DNA from: Clostridium sp. TW13
GTDB lineage: Bacteria > Bacillota > Clostridia > Clostridiales > Clostridiaceae
NCBI RefSeq assembly: GCF_024345225.1
Contig: NZ_BROD01000001.1
Coordinates: forward strand, 1,932,362 to 1,996,361
DNA: 64,000 nucleotides
Direction: 5' to 3'
Shown: piece by piece, positions 1 to 8,891 of the stretch
Layout of the letters: the number at the start of each line of letters is the position of its first letter
Numbering within the stretch: the stretch's first letter is position 1
The notes under the pieces: generated by a model
Databases searched by the model: none
The model's input: the letters and a program-made list of their open reading frames with translations, nothing else
Told to the model about the DNA's origin: nothing
Translations under genes and position numbers: made by a program

Positions 1-695
1 TTACTTATTTCAACTCTAATTAGTTCCTTAAGTTTATAAGCATCCCTTTCACCATTATCCAAAGCTTTTTTAGCCATCTTTAAACTTCTGCTTAATACTA
101 AAGCTGCTTTTCTTTCTTCTGCTGACAAATAAGTATTTCTTGAACTTTTTGCAAGCCCATCTTCTTCTCTAACTATTGGACATGGTATTATCTCTACATC
201 AATATTTAAATCTCTAATCATTCTCTTTATTACTGCAACTTGTTGAGCATCCTTCTGTCCAAAATAAGCTCTATCCGGAGTTACAATATTAAGGAATTTT
301 GAAACCACAAGACATACCCCATCAAAATGTCCTGGTCTTTTTGCTCCACAAAGTACATCTGTAAGTCCTGAAACACTTACACTTGTAGATTTATCTTGAA
401 AATACATCTCTTTAGGTTCTGGATTAAACACTACTGTTGCTCCAGCATTCATACAAAGTTTTAAATCTTTATCAATATTTCTTGGATAAGCATCATAATC
501 TTCATTAGGTCCAAATTGTGTTGGATTAACAAAAACACTAACCACCACTCTGTCATTTTCAGCTACAGCTCTCTTTATCAAACTTTCATGACCTTCATGT
601 AAAGCTCCCATAGTGGGTACAAATCCAATGGAAAGACCTTCTCTTCTCCATGATTTAATCATACTTCTAAGTTCTTTTATTTCTTTTACTAGCAC
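1..695 (-). CDS. panC: Pantothenate synthetase, 3' end cut by the window edge
   Basis: Condenses pantoate with beta-alanine in an ATP-dependent reaction, the last step of cytosolic pantothenate synthesis. The visible part (about 231 codons) shows the family's N-terminal motif VPTMGALHEGH, followed by VNPTQFGPNEDYDAYPR and FGQKDAQQ. Family members are about 280 residues, so roughly 50 C-terminal residues lie beyond the left edge. A GTG start at 695 is chosen because AAGGAAGG lies 9 nt upstream; a TTG at 704 is in frame but too close to that site. It follows panB by 22 nt and is the third gene of a minus-strand pantothenate operon. Identification is secure; the start is slightly uncertain. Confidence 0.93.
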   Translation of the reverse strand, partial: MLVKEIKELRSMIKSWRREGLSIGFVPTMGALHEGHESLIKRAVAENDRVVVSVFVNPTQFGPNEDYDAYPRNIDKDLKLCMNAGATVVFNPEPKEMYFQDKSTSVSVSGLTDVLCGAKRPGHFDGVCLVVSKFLNIVTPDRAYFGQKDAQQVAVIKRMIRDLNIDVEIIPCPIVREEDGLAKSSRNTYLSAEERKAALVLSRSLKMAKKALDNGERDAYKLKELIRVEIS

Positions 696-717
696 CTTAA
701 GCAACCTTCCTTCTCTA

Positions 718-1545
718 TTAATAAAGTTTATTCAATTCATTTTCATCTATTTTAAAACAATGCTTTTCTTCAGGGAAAGTATCATTTTGTACTTCCATAA
801 TATAAGAGTTTATTGCCTCTCTCATAACATTTCCTATATTAGCGTATTGCTTAACAAACTTTGGAATAAAGTCATTGAACATGCCAAGCATATCTTGATA
901 AACTAATATCTGTCCATCACATTCCTTACCAGCACCAATACCTATAGTAGGAATTGATACTGATTTTGTAATTAATTCAGCTACTTTTGCAGGTATCCCC
1001 TCAAGAACAATTGCAAAAGCTCCTGCTTCTTCTATAAGCTTTGCATCTTCAATAAGTTTTTTTGCAGTTTCCTCGCTTTTTCCTTGTACCTTAAATCCAC
1101 CAAAGGCATTAACAGATTGAGGTGTTAACCCTAAGTGTCCCATTACAGGAATTTGAGCATTTACAATACCTCTAATTTGTTCTATAACATTGGCACCACC
1201 TTCTAACTTTACAGCATTGGCGCCTCCTTCTTTAACTAATCTCCCAGCATTTAAAATAGCCTGCTCTTTGGATACATGATAAGATAAAAAAGGCATATCT
1301 GCCACAATTAAAGCATTTTTCGCTCCTCTTTTAACAGCCTTTGTATGATAGATAATTTCCTCTACAGTCACACTTAATGTGTCTTCTTCTCCTTTTACCA
1401 CCATTCCGAGAGAATCTCCAATTAATATGCCATCAACTCCACTCTCATCAATTATCTTAGCCATTGAATAATCATAAGCTGTTAGCATAGTTAATTTTTT
1501 GCCGTCTATTTTGGATTGTTTAAAAGTTAATACAGTATTTTTCAC
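718..1545 (-). CDS. panB: 3-methyl-2-oxobutanoate hydroxymethyltransferase
   Basis: Transfers a hydroxymethyl group from methylene-tetrahydrofolate to ketoisovalerate, giving ketopantoate, the first committed step of pantothenate synthesis. The 275-residue length is normal. Visible family motifs are [15 protein letters not shown] and [10 protein letters not shown] near the N-terminus, [26 protein letters not shown] in the middle, and LEGIP plus [16 protein letters not shown] toward the C-terminus. The GTG start shares one base with the TAG stop of the DUF2520 gene (TAGTG overlap), so the two are translationally coupled. Its Shine-Dalgarno site (GGGGGAA) lies inside the upstream gene. Together with panC it forms a coherent operon; ketopantoate reductase (panE) is not separately seen. 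Confidence 0.96.
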   Translation of the reverse strand: MKNTVLTFKQSKIDGKKLTMLTAYDYSMAKIIDESGVDGILIGDSLGMVVKGEEDTLSVTVEEIIYHTKAVKRGAKNALIVADMPFLSYHVSKEQAILNAGRLVKEGGANAVKLEGGANVIEQIRGIVNAQIPVMGHLGLTPQSVNAFGGFKVQGKSEETAKKLIEDAKLIEEAGAFAIVLEGIPAKVAELITKSVSIPTIGIGAGKECDGQILVYQDMLGMFNDFIPKFVKQYANIGNVMREAINSYIMEVQNDTFPEEKHCFKIDENELNKLY

Positions 1546-2435
1546 TACTCTATTCCCCCTAAAAGTTGATTTATTTCTGAATATTTTTTTGAAGTACTTG
1601 CAAAAGCTTCAGTACTCATATTTTTCGCATTTTTAATTTGTACAAGTTTTAATAGATTTAAAGATAATTCTTTATAAATTTCTTTATCACCTTGCTTTAC
1701 TGAACCTAAATGTCTTTTTATTGTGTTTACATCGCCTCTGGCCACAGGTCCAGTTAATGAATCCATAAAACCTTTTTCAGAGATATTTTTAATATTCCCT
1801 TTGATAAGTGGATATATAGCATTAAGCGCTTCTTTTTCACTTAAGCCCATATCCTTTAAATAACTTGTTCCTATCTCCAGCAAAGATAAAACTAGGTTTG
1901 AAACAAAAACATTAGCTAAATGATAAACTGAAGATGTATCCTTTTCTCTTATAAAATATTTATTTTTAAGATTATTCATGAGATTAATTATAGGTACATT
2001 TTCATTATTTACAGAGACATCTCCTTCAACAGAAAAATATATAGTTTCTAATTCTTTTAAATCCATATCTTTTTTAGAAAATGCGAATATTGGGTGTATA
2101 GAATAGGTTAATGCACCAGATTGTTTTGCATTAATTAATACAGTTGACTCAATCGAACCACTAGTGTGGCAAATAGATTTGTTCTTAAGATTATAATTCG
2201 ATAATTGGTTATCTATAATTGAAATGACATCATCAGGCGTTGTAATAAATAATATATCACTTTCATTAATAATATCGTCTATGTTGTTATAAAATTTTGA
2301 TTTAGTAATATTAGCTGCTTCTTCAGTTGAATTCTTATGCTCTCCGTAAAAACCAGTTAACTCTATCCCTTTATGAGTAAAGTAGCGACCTAAACTTACG
2401 CCTACCTTCCCAGGACCAATAAATCCGACTTTTAT
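1545..2435 (-). CDS. DUF2520 Rossmann-fold protein, probable NAD(P)-dependent dehydrogenase
   Basis: First gene of the pantothenate operon. The predicted 296-residue protein opens with a dinucleotide-binding motif, [15 protein letters not shown], and continues with [12 protein letters not shown] and CHTSGSIES, a pattern of the DUF2520/F420-NADP-oxidoreductase-like family often found with panB and panC. A role in ketopantoate or related reduction is only inferred. The oddity is the start. An excellent GGAGGTGG site lies 6 nt before an ATA codon at 2435. Between the upstream in-frame TGA and the glycine motif there is no ATG, GTG or TTG. The first in-frame ATG is at 2066, which would remove the whole nucleotide-binding half. 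Either AUA is used, or a mutation or sequencing error changed the start. Confidence 0.8.
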   Translation of the reverse strand: MKVGFIGPGKVGVSLGRYFTHKGIELTGFYGEHKNSTEEAANITKSKFYNNIDDIINESDILFITTPDDVISIIDNQLSNYNLKNKSICHTSGSIESTVLINAKQSGALTYSIHPIFAFSKKDMDLKELETIYFSVEGDVSVNNENVPIINLMNNLKNKYFIREKDTSSVYHLANVFVSNLVLSLLEIGTSYLKDMGLSEKEALNAIYPLIKGNIKNISEKGFMDSLTGPVARGDVNTIKRHLGSVKQGDKEIYKELSLNLLKLVQIKNAKNMSTEAFASTSKKYSEINQLLGGIE

Positions 2436-2513
2436 AAAGTACCACCTCCATAATCAGTGATACAACAACCTAATTTCAATCTCATTCCTATAGATATGAG
2501 TTGTATTAAACTT

Positions 2514-2566
2514 AGACATCTTGAAAAAATAAATAAGTTCAAACTCTAGCTTATTTTCAGACGCCT
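2514..2566 (-). repeat. Dispersed palindromic repeat, copy 1
   Basis: Read on the minus strand this element opens AGGCGTCTGAAAATAAG and ends TTATTTATTTTTTCAAGATG-TCT; its ends form an imperfect inverted repeat. The right half matches the copy at 61012-61080 closely (ACTTATTTATTTTTT then AAGATGNCT). It sits in the 396-bp gap upstream of the pantothenate operon. The rest of this gap is AT-rich with no ORF that I can support. Function unknown. Confidence 0.6.
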
Positions 2567-2831
2567 TATTTATGCTAAAATATCCGGTATAGTTCCTCTT
2601 CAAAGATACTACCCAAAAGTATTCTATCATTTATTTTTTTACTTTTCAATTAAAATACTTATTCATTTTAAGTAAATTAACACCATGATTAATTTTCATT
2701 GGCTAATTGATTATAGGAATAATTAGCATTTAATTTCAGCTTTCATTGTATTTTGATATCTGTACTTATATAATAGTCACATAAGTGTATATTAATTAAT
2801 AAAATCAATAACCACTTTAAGGAGGAATACC

Positions 2832-3212
2832 ATGAAGTTAAATCATATACATCACATTGCTATTATTGCTTCAAATTATGAAGTATCTAAAAATTTTTAT
2901 ACCAAGATACTAGGCTTTGAAATCATTAGAGAAAATTACAGAGAAGACAGAAAATCATATAAATTAGATTTAAAAATTGGTGACAGTGAAATAGAACTAT
3001 TCTCTATGCCAGATGCCCCTAAAAGAGTTTCTCATCCTGAAGCTTGTGGTCTTAGGCACCTTGCTTTTAAGGTAGATAATATTGAAGAGGTAATCGCTGA
3101 ATTAAATAAAAATAGAATCGAAACAGAACCTATTAGAATAGACGATTATACAGAAAAAAAGTTTACTTTCTTTAGTGATCCTGACGGATTGCCTTTAGAA
3201 TTACATGAATAA
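2832..3212 (+). CDS. VOC-family (glyoxalase/dioxygenase fold) protein, YaeR/GloA2-like
   Basis: A 126-residue single-domain protein of the vicinal oxygen chelate superfamily. It starts LNHIHHIAIIASNYEVS and carries GLRHLAFKVDNIEE, then FFSDPDGLPLELHE at the C-terminus, giving the usual metal-ligand pattern of His and Glu residues spread over two beta-alpha-beta-beta-beta units. The closest subgroup by eye is the YaeR/GloA2-like set, often called lactoylglutathione lyase-like, although clostridia usually lack glutathione, so the substrate is unknown. AAGGAGG lies 6 nt upstream of the ATG. It stands alone, divergent from the pan operon, and is followed by a terminator. Confidence 0.85.
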   Translation: MKLNHIHHIAIIASNYEVSKNFYTKILGFEIIRENYREDRKSYKLDLKIGDSEIELFSMPDAPKRVSHPEACGLRHLAFKVDNIEEVIAELNKNRIETEPIRIDDYTEKKFTFFSDPDGLPLELHE

Positions 3213-3295
3213 AGACATTCATCCTTATGATGAACCAGTTATAAACATTCTTCCTATCATAAATGACTTGTTTGAATAAGAGTCTAATAAAAAAT

Positions 3296-3340
3296 GTAGA
3301 TTACTTGGATAAGGTATCTAAATAATCTACGCTTTTCTAA
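3296..3340 (+). terminator. Rho-independent terminator after the VOC gene
   Basis: The arms GTAGATTA and TAATCTAC (3296-3330) form a hairpin followed by a T-rich tract (GCTTTTCTAATTATTTT). Confidence 0.65.
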
Positions 3341-3508
3341 TTATTTTATATTCACATCATTTATTCATTAAATCTTCATGAAATCTCTTGCACATAGCTG
3401 CAAGCTGGATAGCCTCTTTTTTTATGTTCCATCCTTATCTACCTTTCCATTTCTTTATCACCTTATATAGATATATACATTATCTATACATCATATATAA
3501 CACTTAAG

Positions 3509-4000
3509 CTATCCTTTAAATTTTCCATTTTTTATAGCCTCTTTTTTTCTATCTTCTACTGTATCTTCTATTTCTTTTAAGGCTTCCTCATACTTCTTTG
3601 CTCCAGCTATACTTTTTATCTTTTCTTTATTTTTATCTGAAATAACAAAATCCTTAATTTCAATAATTTTATCACCGTTTATCAGATTCCCATTATCATC
3701 ACGCGATGTACTAACATGCAAATCAGAATCCCACTTATAATCCGGATTAAGCTTTAGGGGAATAAATGTTGAATCACGGCTCCCATTATTATATACAATT
3801 TCTACAACATAATACTTATTATCTGACCCTGTATTTTGATTATTTAATCCTTTATCAATGCTTCTATGGACTTGATTTATCCCCATACCTTTGCCAGCAG
3901 TTTTTCCTTTATTATTTTGAAAATAAATGTATGAATAAATTCCTAAAAATACAACAAGTGTAGCGCTCAAAAAGATAGCTATTATTTTTCTATTTTTCAC
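3509..4000 (-). CDS. Unknown membrane-anchored protein in the bacteriocin-type exporter operon
   Basis: I do not recognise the family. A GTG start at 4000 is supported by AAAGGAGG 7 nt upstream and gives 163 residues. The N-terminus (KNRKIIAIFLSATLVVF) is one membrane segment after a short positive stretch, so the remainder is probably outside the cell. This is followed by a short low-complexity Gly/Lys linker, a beta-rich part containing YYVVEIVYNNGSRDSTFIPL, and a lysine-rich helical tail. It is the last gene of a three-gene run, 17 nt after the DUF1430-like permease. It may be an accessory protein, immunity factor or exported product of that transporter; nothing in the sequence decides between these. 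Confidence 0.7.
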   Translation of the reverse strand: MKNRKIIAIFLSATLVVFLGIYSYIYFQNNKGKTAGKGMGINQVHRSIDKGLNNQNTGSDNKYYVVEIVYNNGSRDSTFIPLKLNPDYKWDSDLHVSTSRDDNGNLINGDKIIEIKDFVISDKNKEKIKSIAGAKKYEEALKEIEDTVEDRKKEAIKNGKFKG

Positions 4001-4017
4001 AAACTTAACCTCCTTTA

Positions 4018-6165
4018 TTAACTTTCTATAAGTACCTGCTTTGCAATATTGCACTCTTTTATACTTAAAATTATACTAATTAATATGATATCAAAAAATG
4101 CAAGACATAAAACTATTCTTATTAATAATAAGGTATCACTAATTTTTAAATAACAAATAGCAAATATAAAATTCCAAAATACTACTAAGGCTAGATATAC
4201 TAAACTGTGTTTTTCCAAAAATGTATGCCCAAAAATCCATTGAATTGCTAATGATTTTTTATTTAGTTCTAGATAATACATCGATGAAAAGAATAGTAAA
4301 ATTATAGTCAAAATTGTGAATAATACACAGTAAACAGTAATTAATCTTAGTAACTGTTTATTATTTGCAATCCTTGATTCTACATTAGAATAAGCTATTG
4401 AAACAGGTTGCCATTCATTATTAAATTTATATTTTTCTAAAGTATCTTGTGTTTCTTTAAAAGGATTCGCATTGCCACTATTTTTGGTATAGTATCCATA
4501 CCCCATAGAAATACTTCCTGCTAAAATTTGAGGATCAAATTGGCTATTCACCACTATAGCAATTGGATCAATAATCTCAAAATTATTATCAGCTGCCATA
4601 TTAGTCGAGAATGTAAAATATGATTGATTATTTTTAACTAATATTATATTTACATTTAGAGGAATAGATTGCTTTTTACCGTATATGTCCCTATAGTCAT
4701 TTACAATAGTTGCTTTAATATCATTTTCATACTGTTTAAACTTTGCAGGTACAATTACAGTTATTTCATTAGAACTGCCGTTCTCGTGGATATCTATTGG
4801 CTTATTATTCATTCCAACAATAGGATTAACAGTCAAATAATTTTTATTAATCTCAACCTTTGTTCCGTCCATTCCCCAAGGCTTTTTATTTAAATAAGTA
4901 GAAGGCCCATCTGTATAGTAGTTAGATGGAGAAATAAAAAATGCTCCTTTTGACTCTAATTCCTCATACATTAGTTTAAACCGTTGTTTTTCTTCATCAG
5001 TTTGAATCATTGATAATCCTTGTTTAGAATTCGAAATTATGCCCAAATAAGAATAACCTTTTAATACAGACCATTTTTGTTGCTTATTAACAGTGTTTTG
5101 TAGAGTAAAAAAAGTACTTATTCCTTGTTGCAATTCCAAAACGAGAAAAATAACTAATACAAGTCTAATGACAATATTTGTACAAAATAAAAATTTTATA
5201 GGCTTTTTGTTCTTAATCATTTGAGGAATATTTATAGTTTTAGTCCCTAGCCATGTAACAATAAAAATTATAAATATAGCTAAAGATAATGGAATAGTAT
5301 TTTCTAAGCAAAAATATAAAAAAGGAAACAATTGTTGAAATCCATTGTAAAAATATAAATATCCAAATAAACCAAATACACTAACTGCTAATGAGCTTAT
5401 AAAAATTTTTATATATTTCCTAAATAAATAAGCTCCTATCTGCCCAAAATTATATCCAAACAAATATCTTACTGCTATTTCTTTATAATTACTGATTGTA
5501 TCATATAGCATTGCAAGAGTTATTAATAAACATAATACTATTGTTGCTTTATACATCATATCTTGATAGGGATATTGGGCAAATTCATACCTCGCTTCAT
5601 CTTTTGAAGTTTCAACTGTAAATCCATATTCTGAAGCTACTTTTTTAAACTTTTCTGCATCATCTACTCCAGTTATTGTATAGGTACCTTTGATATCCTT
5701 TGTATTTTCAGCCGCAACAATTGGTCGAATTTCTATTGGATCAAAGCTATGAAAAATTTCTAGTTGCCCTACTTGATGATTATTATTAGTTTTTACTGTG
5801 GAAAGAAAATCATCTTTGTCACTATTAACATTTAAAAATCTACCCGTCTTTAACTTTAAATTTTTAAAGTATTTATCATTTTCGAATAAAGCCACGTAGT
5901 ATACTGTTTTCCCTTTATTAACTCCATCATTTTCGTAAGATGCTCGTTGAATGTTTATTTTTGTTTGAGTTGCTATATTCTCTAATAAACGAAAATTTTC
6001 CGATTTACTTTTTTGGGGATTTCCATTTTTAATAGTAATATTCCATCTTTCATCCGCCACATTATTATTGAAAGATTGAAATTGTATATACTCAAATTGT
6101 TTTATAGATAAAAAATTTATAACTATAAACGAAATTGTAAATAGAAGAAAGATTAATTTTTTCAT
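4018..6165 (-). CDS. Bacteriocin-associated integral membrane protein (DUF1430 type)
   Basis: A 715-residue membrane protein. It has an N-terminal membrane segment (LIFLLFTISFIVINFL), a large extracytoplasmic stretch, a cluster of segments around residues 205-345, a second soluble stretch, and three or four C-terminal segments. The size and layout match the bacteriocin-associated DUF1430 proteins that pair with lactococcin-972-group ABC ATPases. The pairing is seen here too: the ATPase gene ends 13 nt upstream. The ATG at 6165 is preferred over that at 6171 because GGAGG is then 7 nt away. In this family it is thought to act as the permease partner in peptide export or self-protection; no lactococcin-972-like precursor gene lies beside it. 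Confidence 0.8.
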   Translation of the reverse strand: MKKLIFLLFTISFIVINFLSIKQFEYIQFQSFNNNVADERWNITIKNGNPQKSKSENFRLLENIATQTKINIQRASYENDGVNKGKTVYYVALFENDKYFKNLKLKTGRFLNVNSDKDDFLSTVKTNNNHQVGQLEIFHSFDPIEIRPIVAAENTKDIKGTYTITGVDDAEKFKKVASEYGFTVETSKDEARYEFAQYPYQDMMYKATIVLCLLITLAMLYDTISNYKEIAVRYLFGYNFGQIGAYLFRKYIKIFISSLAVSVFGLFGYLYFYNGFQQLFPFLYFCLENTIPLSLAIFIIFIVTWLGTKTINIPQMIKNKKPIKFLFCTNIVIRLVLVIFLVLELQQGISTFFTLQNTVNKQQKWSVLKGYSYLGIISNSKQGLSMIQTDEEKQRFKLMYEELESKGAFFISPSNYYTDGPSTYLNKKPWGMDGTKVEINKNYLTVNPIVGMNNKPIDIHENGSSNEITVIVPAKFKQYENDIKATIVNDYRDIYGKKQSIPLNVNIILVKNNQSYFTFSTNMAADNNFEIIDPIAIVVNSQFDPQILAGSISMGYGYYTKNSGNANPFKETQDTLEKYKFNNEWQPVSIAYSNVESRIANNKQLLRLITVYCVLFTILTIILLFFSSMYYLELNKKSLAIQWIFGHTFLEKHSLVYLALVVFWNFIFAICYLKISDTLLLIRIVLCLAFFDIILISIILSIKECNIAKQVLIES

Positions 6166-6178
6166 AATCATTCCTCCA

Positions 6179-6802
6179 TTATAATTCTATGGTTCTTGAA
6201 AAGAATTTAGCTAGATTTTTGTCATGAGTAACCATAATAATAGTCTTTCCTTGTTTATGCAATTTTTCAAATAAAGCAACAACAACATCACGATTTTCAA
6301 TATCTAATGATCCAGTTGGCTCATCTGCTAGAATTAGAGCTGGATCTTTAAGCAATAATCTAGCAATAGCTATACGTTGTTGCTCTCCTCCACTTAGAGT
6401 ATGGACTATTTTATCTCCATAATTATCGAGCCCTACATCTTTTAATGCTAACGCTATAGCATAATATTTTTGCTTCCTATTCATTTTTTTATGCTTGAGA
6501 GCAATCTCTAGATTTTCATTTACTGATGCATTGTCAACTAAAGCATAGTTCTGAAAAACAAAGCCTAAACGATCTCTTAATAATATTCTTTTTTCTTTCC
6601 TTGTAGCTATTTCTTTGCCCATTATTTTTACAATACCTGAGTCAGCTTTTTCTAGTGTACCAATTATATTCAAAAGAGTGGTTTTGCCTTGTCCACTTTT
6701 CCCAACTATCCCAATAAACTCTCCATCTTCTACCCCTAAATTGAAATCCTTAAAAATAATTTTATCCTTAAATGATTTACATAAATTTATTACTTCTACC
6801 AT
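6179..6802 (-). CDS. ABC transporter ATPase, lactococcin-972 group
   Basis: A 207-residue ABC ATPase with Walker A GIVGKSGQGKTTLL, Q-loop FVFQNYALV, signature LSGGEQQRIAIARLLLK, Walker B ALILADEPTGSLD and switch His in MVTHDKN. The short length and the absence of a C-terminal extension fit the small ATPases that energise MacB/LolD-like and lactococcin-972-group permeases. It is the first gene of the exporter operon, directly upstream of the DUF1430-like permease. Only about 80 bp separate it from the esterase gene behind it, so its promoter must lie there or further upstream. No small precursor peptide gene was found in that gap. Confidence 0.9.
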   Translation of the reverse strand: MVEVINLCKSFKDKIIFKDFNLGVEDGEFIGIVGKSGQGKTTLLNIIGTLEKADSGIVKIMGKEIATRKEKRILLRDRLGFVFQNYALVDNASVNENLEIALKHKKMNRKQKYYAIALALKDVGLDNYGDKIVHTLSGGEQQRIAIARLLLKDPALILADEPTGSLDIENRDVVVALFEKLHKQGKTIIMVTHDKNLAKFFSRTIEL

Positions 6803-6883
6803 ATACCTCTCACTTTCTTAAAATCAAAAACATCTTACAAAATATTTTTCAACTTTCCAATTATCCTTTACCTAAGTTATTTC

Positions 6884-8101
6884 TTATTGTTTTTCAAACC
6901 CTATAAGCGAAATTAATCCACTAGCCAAAGTTTCTCCCCAGCTCAGATAGTCATGTCCACTATTAAACTGCTCAAAATACACATCATAACCCTTTGCAAG
7001 CAGCATATCTCTTAGTTTTACATTTGTGCCGATCATCTGTTTTTCATTTTCAAGCACCCCTACATTTAAGTAAAACTTAAGTGGTAATTTCTCAATTTGA
7101 TTATACTGTTCACCTAACCAGCATTCTCCTTCTTTATTACCTTCCGGATCATACCAATAAGATCCTGACTGTGAAAGTACATTTCCAAATACTTCTGAGT
7201 GTTTTAAGCCTACATATGATGCCGTTAACCCACCCAAACTAAGACCTCCAATTACTGCTTCACTGGACATATTAGAGATATTATATTTACTTCTTACCCA
7301 TGGAATTAATTCTTTCACAATCATATCACCAAAGTTATCACTACACCTTAATTCTTGTCTTCTTGTTTCTTCATATGAATCAATAAATATAGCAACAATT
7401 GGTGGTATTTTCTCATCCAGTATTAGATTATCTAAAGTTGTAGGTGCAGAAAGAATATCAATATATTCATTTCCATCAGTTAGTAACAAATAAGAGTATG
7501 ATTTTTCAGGATCATAATTATAAGGGATGTAAATTCTAATTCTATGCTGGTTATTGAGTATTTTACTTTCAAATTGATATTCATGTATAGCCCCTGTAAA
7601 AGAATTTTCCCTTTTCTTTGTCCAAAAATCCTTCTTAGCATTTGGCATTATCACATATGATATTAATTTATCCTGATTTTCAAGAACATTTTTAAAGACG
7701 GTAGCATTATCATTAAATTCATCATGTTTTGATTCTTTGAATCGTCTTTCCCAATCATTATCAAAGGAATCATTAATAGAAAAATAATAAAAAATTCGAA
7801 GTTCATTTTTTATTTTTAAAGTTTTATACCATAAATTAGTATCTAAAATCTGCTCCATTTTACATTGTTGCAAATCATTGAATGTAACTGGAGAAATTAA
7901 TAACACATTATCTATCTCTTCCTTAGCTTTATATATAAATGTCACCAAATTATTTTCCGTATCTCCTTCAATATTTTCAATCAGCGGAGCTCCATTCTTC
8001 TCCAAACTATCGAGAAACTGTTTTGATGATTCCTTATCCCCTTGCTTAATCTTAGTTAGTAAATCCATTAGTATTTTGCTTTGTAGCTCTTGTTGTTCCA
8101 T
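6884..8101 (-). CDS. Enterochelin-esterase-like alpha/beta hydrolase
   Basis: A 405-residue cytosolic protein with two parts: an N-terminal beta domain (about residues 1-160), as in Fes-type enzymes, and a C-terminal esterase-D fold. The nucleophile elbow GGLSLGG, an acidic residue after LNVGVLEN and the C-terminal FNSGHDYLSW histidine form a plausible Ser-Asp-His triad. Fes enzymes hydrolyse ferric siderophore esters, but members outside siderophore loci may have other ester substrates, and no siderophore gene is nearby. There is no signal peptide. GAGGAGAG lies 9 nt before the ATG. It is transcribed in the same direction as the exporter operon, about 80 bp upstream of it. Confidence 0.85.
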   Translation of the reverse strand: MEQQELQSKILMDLLTKIKQGDKESSKQFLDSLEKNGAPLIENIEGDTENNLVTFIYKAKEEIDNVLLISPVTFNDLQQCKMEQILDTNLWYKTLKIKNELRIFYYFSINDSFDNDWERRFKESKHDEFNDNATVFKNVLENQDKLISYVIMPNAKKDFWTKKRENSFTGAIHEYQFESKILNNQHRIRIYIPYNYDPEKSYSYLLLTDGNEYIDILSAPTTLDNLILDEKIPPIVAIFIDSYEETRRQELRCSDNFGDMIVKELIPWVRSKYNISNMSSEAVIGGLSLGGLTASYVGLKHSEVFGNVLSQSGSYWYDPEGNKEGECWLGEQYNQIEKLPLKFYLNVGVLENEKQMIGTNVKLRDMLLAKGYDVYFEQFNSGHDYLSWGETLASGLISLIGFEKQ

Positions 8102-8221
8102 TTCAGTTTTCTCTCCTCTATACTTATTTAGCTTTATATATTAATAATTATAACATAGCATCCATTTTTATGATATAATCGTAATATTAGTAAGTACTTC
8201 AGTCAAATGGGAGGTTAGCAA

Positions 8222-8764
8222 ATGAATATAATTAGTAAAACGATCTTAAAAAATGGTGAAAATTTAATATTAAGACAACCTACCTCAGAGGATGCAAAAG
8301 ATATGATTGAATATCTAAATATTGTTGGTGGAGAAAGTAATAACCTGCTATTTGGAGAAGGTGAGTTTAATCTTACTGTTGAACAAGAAATATCACACAT
8401 TGAAAATATCAGTAAGAACCCTAATATATTAATGATTATAGGATTAATTGATAATAAGATTGTCAGTATAGCCCAAATCAGCAGCTTCGGTAGAAAGAGA
8501 ATTTCTCATAATAGTGAGATTGCTATTTCAGTAAAAAAAGAATATTGGAATATTGGAATTGGTCGCTTTGTTATGGATTCACTGATAAACTTTGCAAAGA
8601 ATCATAATACAATAAAAAACATCAGCCTTGGTGTAAAAGCAAGTAATCATAATGCAATTAAATTATATGAAAAATGCGGATTCCAAAAAGTCGGAATTCA
8701 TAAAGATTTCTTCAATATAAATGGTGAATTTGATGATGAAATAATAATGGATTTATATATATAA
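8222..8764 (+). CDS. GNAT-family N-acetyltransferase
   Basis: A 180-residue RimJ/RimL-type GNAT. Visible features are LRQPTSEDAKDMIEYL at the N-terminus, a beta strand ISVKKEYWNIGIGRFVM with the acetyl-CoA pyrophosphate-binding turn (NIGIGRF), and the C-terminal SLGVKASNHNAIKLYEKCGFQKVGIHKDFF, a strongly typical motif. GGGAGG precedes the ATG by 7 nt. The acceptor substrate is unknown. It is divergent from the esterase gene. Its original downstream hairpin is now split by the IS256-family insertion 22 bp after the stop codon. Confidence 0.9.
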   Translation: MNIISKTILKNGENLILRQPTSEDAKDMIEYLNIVGGESNNLLFGEGEFNLTVEQEISHIENISKNPNILMIIGLIDNKIVSIAQISSFGRKRISHNSEIAISVKKEYWNIGIGRFVMDSLINFAKNHNTIKNISLGVKASNHNAIKLYEKCGFQKVGIHKDFFNINGEFDDEIIMDLYI

Positions 8765-8778
8765 ATATAATTAAACCT

Positions 8779-8786
8779 GAAAAGCC
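8779..8786. repeat. Target-site duplication, left copy
   Basis: GAAAAGCC directly before the IS left end; the same 8 bases follow the right end at 10297-10304. IS256-family elements typically make 8-9-bp duplications. Confidence 0.85.
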
Positions 8787-8791
8787 GGGAC

Positions 8792-8835
8792 AGTAGATAG
8801 ATTTGTGTAAAAACAAATCTATCTACTATTTTTTT
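8792..8835 (+). terminator. Hairpin with T-run inside the IS left end
   Basis: The left terminal repeat is itself the first arm of a perfect 15-bp hairpin (AGTAGATAGATTTGT, then its complement at 8813-8827), followed by ATTTTTTTG. It would stop outside transcription from entering the transposase gene. Confidence 0.7.
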
Positions 8836-8891
8836 GTATGAAGAGTTGGTGGATTTGGAATAATATACTTATAAATTTAGGAGGAATTATT

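Noticed and set aside
613-906. 97-codon open frame on the plus strand
   Set aside because: Lies wholly opposite panC and panB, has no ribosome site and has the composition of antisense frames.
3440-3505. AT palindrome (TATAGATA/TATCTATA) downstream of the exporter operon as a terminator
   Set aside because: The stem is all A/T and no T-run follows on the minus strand; too weak to call.
8838-8891. Upstream in-frame ATG for the IS256 transposase
   Set aside because: TTAGGAGG sits just before the ATG at 8892, and the extra 18 residues are not part of the family's normal N-terminus.
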